The translations under genes and the position numbers were made by a program. Positions 43,430 to 51,966 of a DNA stretch of 64,000 nt are shown here, piece after piece. How positions within the stretch are numbered: the first letter of the stretch is position 1; each line of letters starts with the position of its first letter. This DNA is from Treponema sp. Marseille-Q3903 (GTDB lineage Bacteria; Spirochaetota; Spirochaetia; Treponematales; Treponemataceae), in contig NZ_JACSEU010000001.1 in assembly GCF_014334335.1 (NCBI RefSeq), forward strand, positions 1,612,001 to 1,676,000. The letters are read 5' to 3'. The notes under the pieces are model-generated. The model was not told the DNA's origin, searched no databases, and saw nothing but the letters and a program-made list of their open reading frames with translations.

Positions 43430-45304
43430 TTAGACGCCTAATCTGTTAATTATAGTATCGACAAGACTGTCCCAGACTGTTATGAATTTAGCGGCAGCAT
43501 TGTAACCGTGTTGAAATTTCATGATTTCCGCAAGTTCTTCATCGATATTTACTCCGCTGATTGAATCTCGCAAGTTTCTAAGGTCATCCATAATTGCATT
43601 TTGACTTAAGAGATTTGTTTCAGCTTGCTCACCTTTTAATCCGACATTTGTAACCGAGTCGGCAAAATAATCATCAAAAGTCTTCATGCCGCCAACCATA
43701 ACGCTCGAATTGCGAATTGCAGCGATTTCAACTGCGGCACGTCCATCACCTGTCGGAGCCCTACCAGCGGCATCCATATATCCGGCAGCTACGCTCATCA
43801 CATCGTTGCGTATTACCTGGTTTACTTCGATATAAGCAGAAGGATTAAAAACCGGAGCTACAGCAAACTGAGCTCCGCCCACAAGAGCGTTGACAGCATC
43901 AGCCTGATTAAAATCATACGCCCCTTCTTCCCCTCTTGCAGCGAGAACTCCTGAATATCCTGCAAGGAAATATCCAGAATCTTCAATGTGACGGATGACA
44001 AAGTCGGGATTTTCCGTACTCTGCGCCGTTGTAGATTTTAATACAAGGTGATTGTTTTTATCGAGATACGCTTTTACTTCGCTTGTAGAATTGTTGATGC
44101 GTGCGATGACAGTTTCCACAGTGTCTGTATGAAAATAAGGAACTTGAACATTGCCATCAGTTCCATTAAATGTCATGACGCCTTCTATTCCGACTTGCTG
44201 CTGAAGTTCAAGTTCATTCGTGCCGCTGATACGGAACACAAAAGAAGTGTCGAGCTCTCCATCTCCATTGCGATCAAAATTACCGTTAGTATTTTCAACA
44301 AATGGATGTTGCGTAAAAAAGTTTAACCCGGTGACTTTGTTAGCGCCGACAGCATTGCGGTGAACATCGTTTACAAGGTCGGCAAAATTCATTGTCATAG
44401 TGTTCAATGATTGAATCTCGTTTCTGATATCGACATCGCGAAGCTCTACAAGAGCTCCAAGTGTTCCGCCGGAAAAAACAGCGTCGTTTCCTGTATCTGC
44501 CCAGATAAGTTTTTCATATCCGGAATTGTCGTTGCGCAACTTAAATCCTATTTCCCGAGAAATGCTGCCTTGCACAAGTATTTTTCCATCTACATGGACC
44601 ATAAATTCATCGTTATCTCGTTGGTCAGTTGTGACATTTATGAGTTTTGACAACTTATCTACAAGCAGGTCACGGCGGTCAAGCAAATCATTCGGATTGT
44701 CTCCCATTGCACGCGTGCGAACAATCTCCGAATTGATTGCCGCAATTTGTTTTGTATAACTATTGACCTGTTTTACAGTTGAATATATGTCGCCGTTTAT
44801 GAGATCGCCAACGCCTTGAAGGCTTTCCCATCGCTGTTTGATTGATTCTGTAAGGGTATCTGCTCTAGTTACAACAGCCTGACGAGCAGCTTTACTTTCA
44901 GGATTGATTGAAAGTTCCTGCCAGCTTTCCCAAAATTTGTCCATATTTGTGCGAACAGAAATATCATCAGGTTCATTGTAAATCTGTTCGATCATCGTGT
45001 AATATTTTGAACGTGTATCCCAGTAAGATTCCTGATTCGCCTGAGCGATTATGCGTTTGTCAAGGAGTTCATCACGGATGCGCTCTATTGATTTTACATC
45101 AACACCCTGCCCAATCAAGCCCGGTCGTTCAAGACGTTCAAGGTCTGGTTTGTAAAGAGGGTCAAACTCTTTTATTTGTACACGCTGACGGCTGTAGCCC
45201 TCTGTGTTTGCATTTGAAATGTTATGTCCCGCAGTTGTAATCGCATCTGTATTAGCCATGATGCTGCGTTTGCCAAGTTCAATACCGGAAAAAGTCGATC
45301 CCAT
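43430..45304 (-). CDS. flgK: Flagellar hook-associated protein FlgK (HAP1)
   Basis: 624 residues, normal to slightly long. The N-terminus (MGSTFSGIELGKRSIMANTDAITTAGHNISNANTEGYSRQRVQI) has the rod/hook ANTEGYSRQ signature, and the C-terminus (INIDEELAEIMKFQHGYNAAAKFITVWDSLVDTIINRLGV) pairs with it. FlgK forms the first hook-filament junction. It is in one minus-strand operon with flgN (2 bases upstream), flgL, fliW and csrA. Confidence 0.95.
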   Translation of the reverse strand: MGSTFSGIELGKRSIMANTDAITTAGHNISNANTEGYSRQRVQIKEFDPLYKPDLERLERPGLIGQGVDVKSIERIRDELLDKRIIAQANQESYWDTRSKYYTMIEQIYNEPDDISVRTNMDKFWESWQELSINPESKAARQAVVTRADTLTESIKQRWESLQGVGDLINGDIYSTVKQVNSYTKQIAAINSEIVRTRAMGDNPNDLLDRRDLLVDKLSKLINVTTDQRDNDEFMVHVDGKILVQGSISREIGFKLRNDNSGYEKLIWADTGNDAVFSGGTLGALVELRDVDIRNEIQSLNTMTMNFADLVNDVHRNAVGANKVTGLNFFTQHPFVENTNGNFDRNGDGELDTSFVFRISGTNELELQQQVGIEGVMTFNGTDGNVQVPYFHTDTVETVIARINNSTSEVKAYLDKNNHLVLKSTTAQSTENPDFVIRHIEDSGYFLAGYSGVLAARGEEGAYDFNQADAVNALVGGAQFAVAPVFNPSAYIEVNQVIRNDVMSVAAGYMDAAGRAPTGDGRAAVEIAAIRNSSVMVGGMKTFDDYFADSVTNVGLKGEQAETNLLSQNAIMDDLRNLRDSISGVNIDEELAEIMKFQHGYNAAAKFITVWDSLVDTIINRLGV

Positions 45305-45306
45305 AA

Positions 45307-45777
45307 TTAACCTCTCACATCTACCAAAACACTCGCTGTCTGTCGCTGAGTGATTGTGCCATTTTTTGTATAATTTTTATTGCGAGTCTGAGGAAGAGCT
45401 TCTTCGATAACTGTTGAAATAAACTCGCGTGTTACATTTACATAGTTTGAAATAACCTGATTTTCAACTTTGCATTTTAAGAGTTTTGAGCGAAGGCGAT
45501 TGAGGCGCTCAAAATACGGTTTTATCTGCTCCATTTTTAGTTTTTCTTGAATCTGATCGCGGCGGACATCAAAACGTTTAAAAGAGTCGGAAATCTGATT
45601 TACTTCAGAAATCAAATCGAAGAGAGACTGCCAGTTTTTTTCAGTTATAGTTTTGCGCAAGACAGTCTGCCTTTCTGTAAGCCTGTCCAAAAGGTTTTCC
45701 TCGTGTGCAAGCACATCAGCATATTCTTTAATTATTTCGTCCATATATTGCCTCTGGTTTTTACTTGATTTCGCCAT
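45307..45777 (-). CDS. flgN: FlgN-like flagellar export chaperone
   Basis: 156 residues, wholly helical (YADVLAHEENLLDRLTERQTVLRKTITEKNWQSLFDLISEVNQIS, DVRRDQIQEKLKMEQIKPYFERLNRLRSKLLK). The FlgN family has little sequence identity; the call rests on size, coiled-coil pattern and position just before flgK and flgL, its usual clients. The gene heads the minus-strand flagellar operon. Confidence 0.75.
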   Translation of the reverse strand: MAKSSKNQRQYMDEIIKEYADVLAHEENLLDRLTERQTVLRKTITEKNWQSLFDLISEVNQISDSFKRFDVRRDQIQEKLKMEQIKPYFERLNRLRSKLLKCKVENQVISNYVNVTREFISTVIEEALPQTRNKNYTKNGTITQRQTASVLVDVRG

Positions 45778-45850
45778 CTCTCTACTTTATCAATTATATT
45801 TTCGGACGATTAAAAATTTAGTTTAGAAAAAACATAAAATGTTTTAAATA

Positions 45851-45891
45851 AAAAAAGGCTGCCTCAAAAGCTTGTACCTTTGAGACAGCCT
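45851..45891 (-). terminator. Terminator after tRNA-Arg
   Basis: AGGCTGcCTCAAA pairs with TTTGAGacAGCCT (45857-45869 with 45879-45891); on the minus strand seven T follow. A-runs on both sides mean it could also stop transcripts entering from the left. Confidence 0.85.
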
Positions 45892-45900
45892 AAAAAAAAT

Positions 45901-45974
45901 TGCGTCTGACACGATTCGAACGTGCTACCCTCAGATTCGAAGTCTGATGCTCTATCCAGATGAGCTACAGGCGC
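45901..45974 (-). tRNA. tRNA-Arg (anticodon TCG)
   Basis: 74 bases: acceptor GCGCCTG with CAGACGC, D-arm TAGCTCATCTGGATAGAGCA, anticodon loop CTTCGAA, T-arm with CGTTCGAATCG. CCA not encoded. The acceptor stem has one C-A mismatch (positions 4 and 69). Confidence 0.93.
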
Positions 45975-45987
45975 AAATGCATAATGC

Positions 45988-46022
45988 AAAAAAAATGGTG
46001 CAAAGAATTTTCTCTACACCAT
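45988..46022 (-). terminator. Terminator after tRNA-His
   Basis: ATGGTG (45995-46000) pairs with CACCAT (46017-46022), with partial AT pairing inside; on the minus strand a T-run follows. Confidence 0.8.
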
Positions 46023-46024
46023 CG

Positions 46025-46097
46025 GGTGCCTAGTCGGGATTGAACCGACGACAACCAGATCCACAATCTGGCGCTCTACCACTGAACTATAGGCACC
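46025..46097 (-). tRNA. tRNA-His (anticodon GTG)
   Basis: 73 bases counted with the extra 5' G (position -1) facing C73, the tRNA-His identity feature: GGTGCCTA...TAGGCACC. D-arm TAGTTCAGTGGTAGAGC, anticodon loop TTGTGGA, T-arm GGTTCAATCC. CCA not encoded. Confidence 0.94.
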
Positions 46098-46103
46098 GTA
46101 ATT

Positions 46104-46136
46104 AAAAAAAAGCTCCTTGTAAAATTTGCAAGAAGC
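46104..46136 (-). terminator. Terminator after tRNA-Lys
   Basis: GCTcCTTG (46112-46119) pairs with CAAGaAGC (46129-46136); on the minus strand eight T follow. Confidence 0.8.
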
Positions 46137-46141
46137 ATTCC

Positions 46142-46214
46142 TGAGCCATGCAAGGATCGAACTTGCGACCCACAGATTAAGAGTCTGTTGCTCTACCAGC
46201 TGAGCTAATGGCCC
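46142..46214 (-). tRNA. tRNA-Lys (anticodon CTT)
   Basis: 73 bases: acceptor GGGCCAT with ATGGCTC (one G-U), D-arm TAGCTCAGCTGGTAGAGCA, anticodon loop CTCTTAA, T-arm AGTTCGATCCT. CCA not encoded. Confidence 0.94.
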
Positions 46215-46240
46215 TAAGTCTTAGCAACTTTGCGTTATTC

Positions 46241-46269
46241 AATATATATTAAATAAAAAAATTGTTCAA
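46241..46269 (-). promoter_or_regulatory. Promoter of the tRNA cluster
   Basis: On the minus strand TTGAAC (46269-46264), 17-base spacer, TATATT (46246-46241), about 27 bases before tRNA-Lys. The remaining gap to 46435 holds only the control region of the ABC ATPase gene. Confidence 0.7.
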
Positions 46270-46423
46270 GGACTTTTTTCACTTTATCGTGTTTTAACAT
46301 GTTTAAGAAAGAGCAGTGAATTTGCGAACTCCAGAACATTCTCAGCTGTTTATACATACTCACCTGTTTGAGCATCTTTAAAAAAAAATAGACGAGGGGC
46401 TATAATGGTTTTATGATTTTTTA

Positions 46424-46429
46424 TATAAT
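46424..46429 (+). promoter_or_regulatory. -10 element of the ABC ATPase gene (leaderless spacing)
   Basis: Consensus TATAAT ends at 46429 and the ATG begins at 46436 after six bases, so transcription should begin at the start codon. No Shine-Dalgarno and no good -35 are visible. Confidence 0.5.
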
Positions 46430-46435
46430 AGAGTT

Positions 46436-47158
46436 ATGGCTATAGTTGAGCTCAACAATGTAAGTAAAATTTATCAGATGGGAAAAATCGCTGTAAAAGC
46501 AGTCGATAACGCATCATTTAAAATTGAAAAAGGTGATTTTTGCGCAATATCAGGACCTTCAGGCTCTGGAAAATCGACGCTTTTAAATATTATAGGACTG
46601 ACAGACCTACCTTCTTCCGGGCAGGTGATTTTAAACGGAATCGATATATACAAAGGAATCTCTCTTTCTAAAACAAAACGGATTCCTCTTTCAATTGATT
46701 CAAAACTCACCGATTACAGGAGAGCGCTTTTAGGATTTATATTCCAGACTTTCAACTTGATTCCCGTCTTAAATGTGTACGAAAATATCGAGATACCGCT
46801 TCACCTTGGGTCATCTCCTGTGACAGCTTCTATGAATAAAAAAGAGCAGACTGAATGGATTGACTTTTTAATTGAAACAACAGGGCTTACAAACTGGAAA
46901 AAACATAAGCCAAGTGAACTGAGCGGTGGTCAGCGTCAACGTGTTGCGATTGCAAGAGCTCTGGTGACAAAATGCCCTATCATTCTCGCCGATGAACCTA
47001 CTGCTAACTTAGATTCAAAAAACGGAGATCAGATTCTTGAACTTATGCATAAATTAAACATGGAATTGAAGACAACTTTTATTTTTTCAACGCACGATCA
47101 AAAAATAGTCAGCATGGCTAACCACGTAATAAAAATCAGCGATGGGAAAATTATTTAG
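46436..47158 (+). CDS. ABC transporter ATPase, LolD/MacB type
   Basis: 240 residues. Walker A GPSGSGKST, Q-loop FIFQTFNLIPVLNVYENIEIPL, signature LSGGQRQRVAIARAL, Walker B IILADEPTANLDS and the H-loop STHD are all present. The Q-loop text and TANLDS are typical of ATPases that drive FtsX-type permeases (LolD, MacB, FtsE relatives). An insertion of about 15 residues lies before the Q-loop. The likely partner permeases are on the opposite strand at 49249-51956. The last four bases overlap the end of the convergent outer-membrane protein gene. Confidence 0.9.
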   Translation: MAIVELNNVSKIYQMGKIAVKAVDNASFKIEKGDFCAISGPSGSGKSTLLNIIGLTDLPSSGQVILNGIDIYKGISLSKTKRIPLSIDSKLTDYRRALLGFIFQTFNLIPVLNVYENIEIPLHLGSSPVTASMNKKEQTEWIDFLIETTGLTNWKKHKPSELSGGQRQRVAIARALVTKCPIILADEPTANLDSKNGDQILELMHKLNMELKTTFIFSTHDQKIVSMANHVIKISDGKII

Positions 47159-48417
47159 AATATTGAATATCCAAGCGAAATTGAAATCGATGTCGACAAA
47201 ATAAAAACAGGCATCGTGTAAGCGCTTCCGTAACCGATTGCAACTTTGTTTGACAATTCCGCATAAGGCAATATTCCTGCTATTATAAAGTTTACTCCGC
47301 CATATCCGTGTTTTTCTGTAACACTATGATGCCATATCGCCCCAACTTTCATATTTTTATCTCTGCCGAGCCTCTTCAATCCGCCTTCAAACGCCAGCCT
47401 GTGCTGATATATGTTTGCAGTGCTTTTTGGATTATACTCGCACTGATATTCAATATTAAAACCGATATTCGGATCAAAGCTGTCCCATAATCTGTACAAT
47501 CCGCATGTAGCAACAATGTCGTTATAACCTTTTCGATTTCTGAGGTTTGAAAAATCTGCAAAATCGGCGATTGCCTGCCCATAAAAATCAAACCCGAGAA
47601 TTGTTTTCTTAACCTGCCCTCCTACGATTGGAGAAGAGTTCACAGGATAAGATTTGGGTTTTTCAGGCGAAAAGAGAGTTCCAGGAATTTTTGCAAACAA
47701 CTGAAAACTCGTGTGAAGCATTGTCCATTCAACAGAAGCATACATCCTTATATTTTGTAAGTTATACGAAGTCAAAGAATCTAACGAAGTGACAAACGTC
47801 AAATTTGCATAAGTCCATGGAATCATAATTTTCAGCTTAATCGCGCTATCAGAAGCGACTATATCTGAAAGCATCTGCCCCGTTGGAAAAAAAACTCCGT
47901 AAACCTTGCCTGTAGTATAATAACTCGAATTATTGAAAATTCTGGTGTAAGACCATGAAAGCCCTACAGTTCCGACTGTCAAATAAACTTTATTCAGCAA
48001 AAGATAATCAAAATACAAAGATGAAGGACGGAACATATTTCCGCCGAGCGTCTGGTCAAAATTTGCGTGGAATGCAAAAATAGGGCTCGGCTGTACTGTG
48101 AAATTTATAGCATTTTTCAGACTTGCACCAAGTCCAAATTTATTGCTTTCAACTTTCGGATCAGAAGAATGTTGATACCTATCTAAAAAACTTATAGAAG
48201 CATCGATATTCCCGTTTAGATGAACCCATTCGTTTATTCTGCAAAACAAAGATTTTGAATTTTCAGATTCATGTTCTTCAACAACAGCATGCTCTATATC
48301 TTTTGACTGTTCAAAAAGAGAATCGATATCATCATCTGCATTTTCTTGCGAAAAACATAGACTGAAAACAGACGAAAACGCTGCAACGATAAAAAAAAGT
48401 TTTTTAATATCTTTCAT
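47155..48417 (-). CDS. Predicted outer-membrane beta-barrel protein
   Basis: 420 residues with a signal peptide (ending SVFSLCFSQ), an acidic stretch, then repeated amphipathic strands (LNGNIDASISFLDRY, FGLGASLKNAINFTV, IFAFHANFDQTLGG, GFDFYGQAIADFADF) and a last strand ending in Phe (STSISISLGYSIF), the usual barrel-insertion signal. It follows the LolA-like gene by 3 bases and ends an operon with two FtsX-type permeases. I infer an outer-membrane partner of that exporter; no family was recognised. Confidence 0.75.
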   Translation of the reverse strand: MKDIKKLFFIVAAFSSVFSLCFSQENADDDIDSLFEQSKDIEHAVVEEHESENSKSLFCRINEWVHLNGNIDASISFLDRYQHSSDPKVESNKFGLGASLKNAINFTVQPSPIFAFHANFDQTLGGNMFRPSSLYFDYLLLNKVYLTVGTVGLSWSYTRIFNNSSYYTTGKVYGVFFPTGQMLSDIVASDSAIKLKIMIPWTYANLTFVTSLDSLTSYNLQNIRMYASVEWTMLHTSFQLFAKIPGTLFSPEKPKSYPVNSSPIVGGQVKKTILGFDFYGQAIADFADFSNLRNRKGYNDIVATCGLYRLWDSFDPNIGFNIEYQCEYNPKSTANIYQHRLAFEGGLKRLGRDKNMKVGAIWHHSVTEKHGYGGVNFIIAGILPYAELSNKVAIGYGSAYTMPVFILSTSISISLGYSIF

Positions 48418-48420
48418 AAT

Positions 48421-49209
48421 TTATTTCCGGCTCATCATTTCTAGGTATGGTTTTGTGTAAACAGTATCTTCAACTTTTTCAAAAGCCGCATTCTTGATTG
48501 TGATTTGCGTTTTTTCATACTGAACCTTTCCACTGATTTTTTTACCTTTAAGGTTGTCTTGAATCAACATTGATACGGGAATTGAATATTTTCCTGTAGA
48601 TGAATTGACAGTTTGATAAGACGGAATTGCAGTTGTCCGAAGTTTTTGACCGCTCAACGAGTAATCTTCTTTTTTTCGTGCAAGCCCGTCATCTTTTGTA
48701 ACCCAGAGTTTTAGCATTGGGTAATCGACTGAATTATCTTTTGCTTTTAGCGTAAACAAAACGCAGTCGAGTTTTCCGAGAGCAACCTCCTCAAAACTTT
48801 CAATATCATAGCTTGAGTAATATTTTTGAGGTGCAAAATCAGAATTATTTGCATTTGTGTTTTGAAATTTGTCTTTAGCGCTTGTAAAAGTAAAACGCCT
48901 GTCGGCAGGGTCAAAGAACCAGATGTTGTCGTCAAACTGAAGATATCCTTTGCCTTTTTCTCTTTGCGGACCTGTGATTAAAATTGTCCACGCTTTTTTT
49001 GAATCGCGGCGGTACATTATTGCTTCAGTTACGTTCTGCCCTTCTCCGGGTTTTGTCTGGACGACTGTATAATTGCCTTTAAAATCAGTATCGTAAAACG
49101 AAGAACTCTCTTCAGCCGATTTTAAGAGTTTGCCAGCTTCCGCTTCTGAAATTGCAAAAAGAAACGAAGAAAAAAGCAATGCAACTGCGCTGATAATTAT
49201 TTTTTTCAT
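48421..49209 (-). CDS. LolA-like outer-membrane lipoprotein-sorting protein
   Basis: 262 residues. Signal peptide (MKKIIISAVALLFSSFLFAISEAEA) then the pattern of the COG2834 / LolA-like family: FKGNYTVVQTKPGEGQNVTEAIMYRRDSKKAWTILITGPQREKGKGYLQFDDNIWFFDPADRRF, an extended curved beta sheet that binds acyl chains in its relatives. It should be a periplasmic lipid or lipoprotein carrier. It lies between the permeases and the outer-membrane protein. Ribosome site AGGAG. Confidence 0.85.
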   Translation of the reverse strand: MKKIIISAVALLFSSFLFAISEAEAGKLLKSAEESSSFYDTDFKGNYTVVQTKPGEGQNVTEAIMYRRDSKKAWTILITGPQREKGKGYLQFDDNIWFFDPADRRFTFTSAKDKFQNTNANNSDFAPQKYYSSYDIESFEEVALGKLDCVLFTLKAKDNSVDYPMLKLWVTKDDGLARKKEDYSLSGQKLRTTAIPSYQTVNSSTGKYSIPVSMLIQDNLKGKKISGKVQYEKTQITIKNAAFEKVEDTVYTKPYLEMMSRK

Positions 49210-49248
49210 TCTATTAATCTCCTAATCTCCTGAATATTTATTACGATT

Positions 49249-50523
49249 TTATTCTGTCACGGCTAGGGCTTCGCAAGGTGTTACTCTTACAGTATTCCGA
49301 ACTGCAAACAAAACTGCGGCAAGCGTAGTTACAACAATAAATGAGGAAACAGCTAAAAATGATTTTATGTTAATGATTCCGTGCAGGTGGCCGTTTACAA
49401 GGAAGATGTCAAATGCGGGAATAAACGAAAAGCTGAACAAGCTTATTGCAAAACTTATTAGAATCGAAAAAATAAAACCTGCGATACATCCTGCTATCAC
49501 TAAAATCATTGTTTCTGTAAGAAGCATTGAATAAATTTTAAACCGTCTCATTCCGATCGCTTTATAGATTCCGATTTCGTTTATGCGTTTCATTGCAATT
49601 ACGCGGAATGTGCTGCTTATTCCTGCCACGATGATGATGACAAGCATAACAATCACAAAAGCAACTATGATTTTCATCGCATCTATGACAACTTTTAAAT
49701 CTTGAAGGTTAGCGCTCAGTTTAACAAGTGCGTACGGCTGATTTTGTGAATATAAAATTCCTGAATTAAAATATTCTTTTTTGTCTTCGACAGTTTTGTA
49801 CATGTTGAACTGCGCAGAAAGTGCGTTCCGATATTTTTCGATATATTTATCGTCAAACCCGTCTTTAAAAGAAATGCAGATTCTGTTGCAGAAGTTTGAT
49901 GGATATCCCCAAGCATTTTTTAATACGTCGATATCCATATACGATGTATACATTCCAAACAAACTCGAATCACGAAAAATTCCTTTTACAATTAGAGGAA
50001 CAGTGTTTATCTGGTACGAAGCTGTGCGCAGCATAAATGTTATTTCATCGCCGGCATGACATCCGAGCATCTGGGCAATCGGTTCGGAAAGAATTACCCC
50101 GTTAGTCCCCTTTATTTCTTTTGCGCTGCCTTCCGTATAGTTAAAACGGGCAAACAAATCTTTTTCCGTGTCAAAATCAACACCTTTGATTATGCGCTGA
50201 CGAACGCCGGAACCTTCATAATAAAGCGCAGCGTATTCCGCATTTAAATCATAGCGAGGGCTTATGACAGTTTGGCTTGGGAAATATTTTTTTAATTCCT
50301 CTACGTTTGAAACAGGCTGGTCAACACCCCAACCGCCTAAAAACTGCAAATCCCCGCCATAATAGAGTTTTGCTTTATCCTCAAGCGCCCTCAGCATTCC
50401 ATCGACTGTGTAAATGCAAAAAAGAGAAATTCCTGTTCCAAAAAGGCAGACCAGAAAAAGTGAAAGATATTGTTTTTTCCGATATACGATGGAACGAAAT
50501 CCCATCTTAAAAGAATCTTTCAT
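49249..50523 (-). CDS. FtsX/MacB-type ABC permease (second)
   Basis: 424 residues: one N-terminal membrane segment (YLSLFLVCLFGTGISLFCIYTV), a periplasmic MacB-PCD-like domain (about residues 45-270) and three C-terminal segments (IIVAFVIVMLVIIIVAGISSTF, MILVIAGCIAGFIFSILISFAI, FLAVSSFIVVTTLAAVLFAV). RINEIGIYKAIGMRRFKIYSMLL is the typical cytoplasmic coupling loop. It overlaps the first permease by four bases, so the two probably form a heterodimer. ATP would come from the protein at 46436. Confidence 0.88.
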   Translation of the reverse strand: MKDSFKMGFRSIVYRKKQYLSLFLVCLFGTGISLFCIYTVDGMLRALEDKAKLYYGGDLQFLGGWGVDQPVSNVEELKKYFPSQTVISPRYDLNAEYAALYYEGSGVRQRIIKGVDFDTEKDLFARFNYTEGSAKEIKGTNGVILSEPIAQMLGCHAGDEITFMLRTASYQINTVPLIVKGIFRDSSLFGMYTSYMDIDVLKNAWGYPSNFCNRICISFKDGFDDKYIEKYRNALSAQFNMYKTVEDKKEYFNSGILYSQNQPYALVKLSANLQDLKVVIDAMKIIVAFVIVMLVIIIVAGISSTFRVIAMKRINEIGIYKAIGMRRFKIYSMLLTETMILVIAGCIAGFIFSILISFAISLFSFSFIPAFDIFLVNGHLHGIINIKSFLAVSSFIVVTTLAAVLFAVRNTVRVTPCEALAVTE

Positions 50524-51956
50524 TTTGCCCCCTGAATTGCAGTTACAGGACTGACTTTCAACGCTTCTATTACAGGATAAATCCAGCCGAGAATTCCGAG
50601 AAACAAAATCAAAATGACGAGTTTTATAAAATTTTCACCTGTTATTTCAACAAAAAGCGCATCGGAGCCAAAGAGCTGAATTAAAAATGAATTACTGAAC
50701 ACAATGTGCGCTTTATTTATATAATGAATCACAATCTTACCTGCAAATATGCCGGCAACGCCACCGCTCGCAGAAAGAATAAAAGTTTCAATCATGCATA
50801 AAGCCGATATAAAACGCTTTTTTGCACCTACCGCACGTAAAGTCCCGATTTCGCGTGTTCTGTCGAGGATGTTTACAACAAGAGTGTTGTTGACAATTAT
50901 AAAACCAGCTGCCAAAACTATGACAATTCCTGCATTGAATATTATCCTCATCCAGTAAAGATATAGTGCAGTGCTTCCTGCGGCGTGACGCCAGTCACTT
51001 GCAGATACAGCCCAACCTTTTTGTTTGAAAATCTTGTTTAATTTTCGAATAAAACGCTTTGTGTGTGTTTCAGGATTCAACCTAATTATTATGTTATTCC
51101 AAGTTGTAGATTCTTGTGACGCATTAACTTCATAATTTTTTTCCGCATTTGAGACTTGAGGAGTATCTTCTGAAAAAACACCTTCAACATCTTGTGAATC
51201 GGAAAATAAATCGTCAATATCGCCGTCTTCTGTTATGAGATTTTTGTCTTCTTCGGAAATGTCAATCTGTTCTGCGTCGTACACTTCATTCATATCTAAA
51301 AGTGAACGGACTGTAAAAGGATCTGCAATGACAATTCTTCCAAACAACTGATTGTAATTTTGATATTTAAAAATGACAACGACTTTTGCTGCACGAATTC
51401 TATAATTTGGACCATCAGCCGCGATAAACTGAATTGTGTCTCCAACTCCAACCCCGAGTTTTGAAGCAACTTCGGAGCATACCATAGCACCGCGTTCTCC
51501 GTCTTTGTAAGGCTCTCCGCTGACAATAGAAATTGATTTCATCAAGTCAATGTATTCGGTACCTTTTACGCCAAAGACGTAAAAGCCATTTCTGTTTGCG
51601 CCGTCTGCACGTTCGACCATGCAAGCACCGGCTACCTGAGCTGTAAAACCAGAAACTTCTTTAAGAGAAGATAATGTGTCTATGATTTTGGTGTATGGGA
51701 CTAAAGACGGAATTTCAGTCAACTCTCCGGTGACCGGTGTTTCGTCTCCAAAAAGGCTCTGCTGGATATCAGATTTTGGGCGGATATAACAGTCACCTGT
51801 AAAACTTGCAACATAATTAGTCTGAACGCCGTTTTCTGTACTGTCAAAAACAGCATTAGCAATACAAAAAAGAGCGATTGCAAATGCTACAAAAAGAATT
51901 ATGACATACGAACTTTTTCGAGAAAAAACACTGCGAAATGCAAGCTTAAAAAGCAA
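50520..51956 (-). CDS. FtsX/MacB-type ABC permease (first; TTG start)
   Basis: 478 residues from a TTG at 51956 that follows AAAGG by 7 bases; a longer reading would overlap the previous gene by 86 bases. Topology as in the partner: SYVIILFVAFAIALFCIANAVF, a large periplasmic domain with an acidic insert (about residues 215-290, EQIDISEEDKNLITEDGDIDD), then IIFNAGIVIVLAAGFIIVNNTLVV and two more membrane segments. The coupling loop ILDRTREIGTLRAVGAKKRFISAL is typical. The acidic insert is unusual and may bind a partner or cation. Confidence 0.85.
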   Translation of the reverse strand: MLFKLAFRSVFSRKSSYVIILFVAFAIALFCIANAVFDSTENGVQTNYVASFTGDCYIRPKSDIQQSLFGDETPVTGELTEIPSLVPYTKIIDTLSSLKEVSGFTAQVAGACMVERADGANRNGFYVFGVKGTEYIDLMKSISIVSGEPYKDGERGAMVCSEVASKLGVGVGDTIQFIAADGPNYRIRAAKVVVIFKYQNYNQLFGRIVIADPFTVRSLLDMNEVYDAEQIDISEEDKNLITEDGDIDDLFSDSQDVEGVFSEDTPQVSNAEKNYEVNASQESTTWNNIIIRLNPETHTKRFIRKLNKIFKQKGWAVSASDWRHAAGSTALYLYWMRIIFNAGIVIVLAAGFIIVNNTLVVNILDRTREIGTLRAVGAKKRFISALCMIETFILSASGGVAGIFAGKIVIHYINKAHIVFSNSFLIQLFGSDALFVEITGENFIKLVILILFLGILGWIYPVIEALKVSPVTAIQGAK

Positions 51957-51966
51957 AATAAAACCT

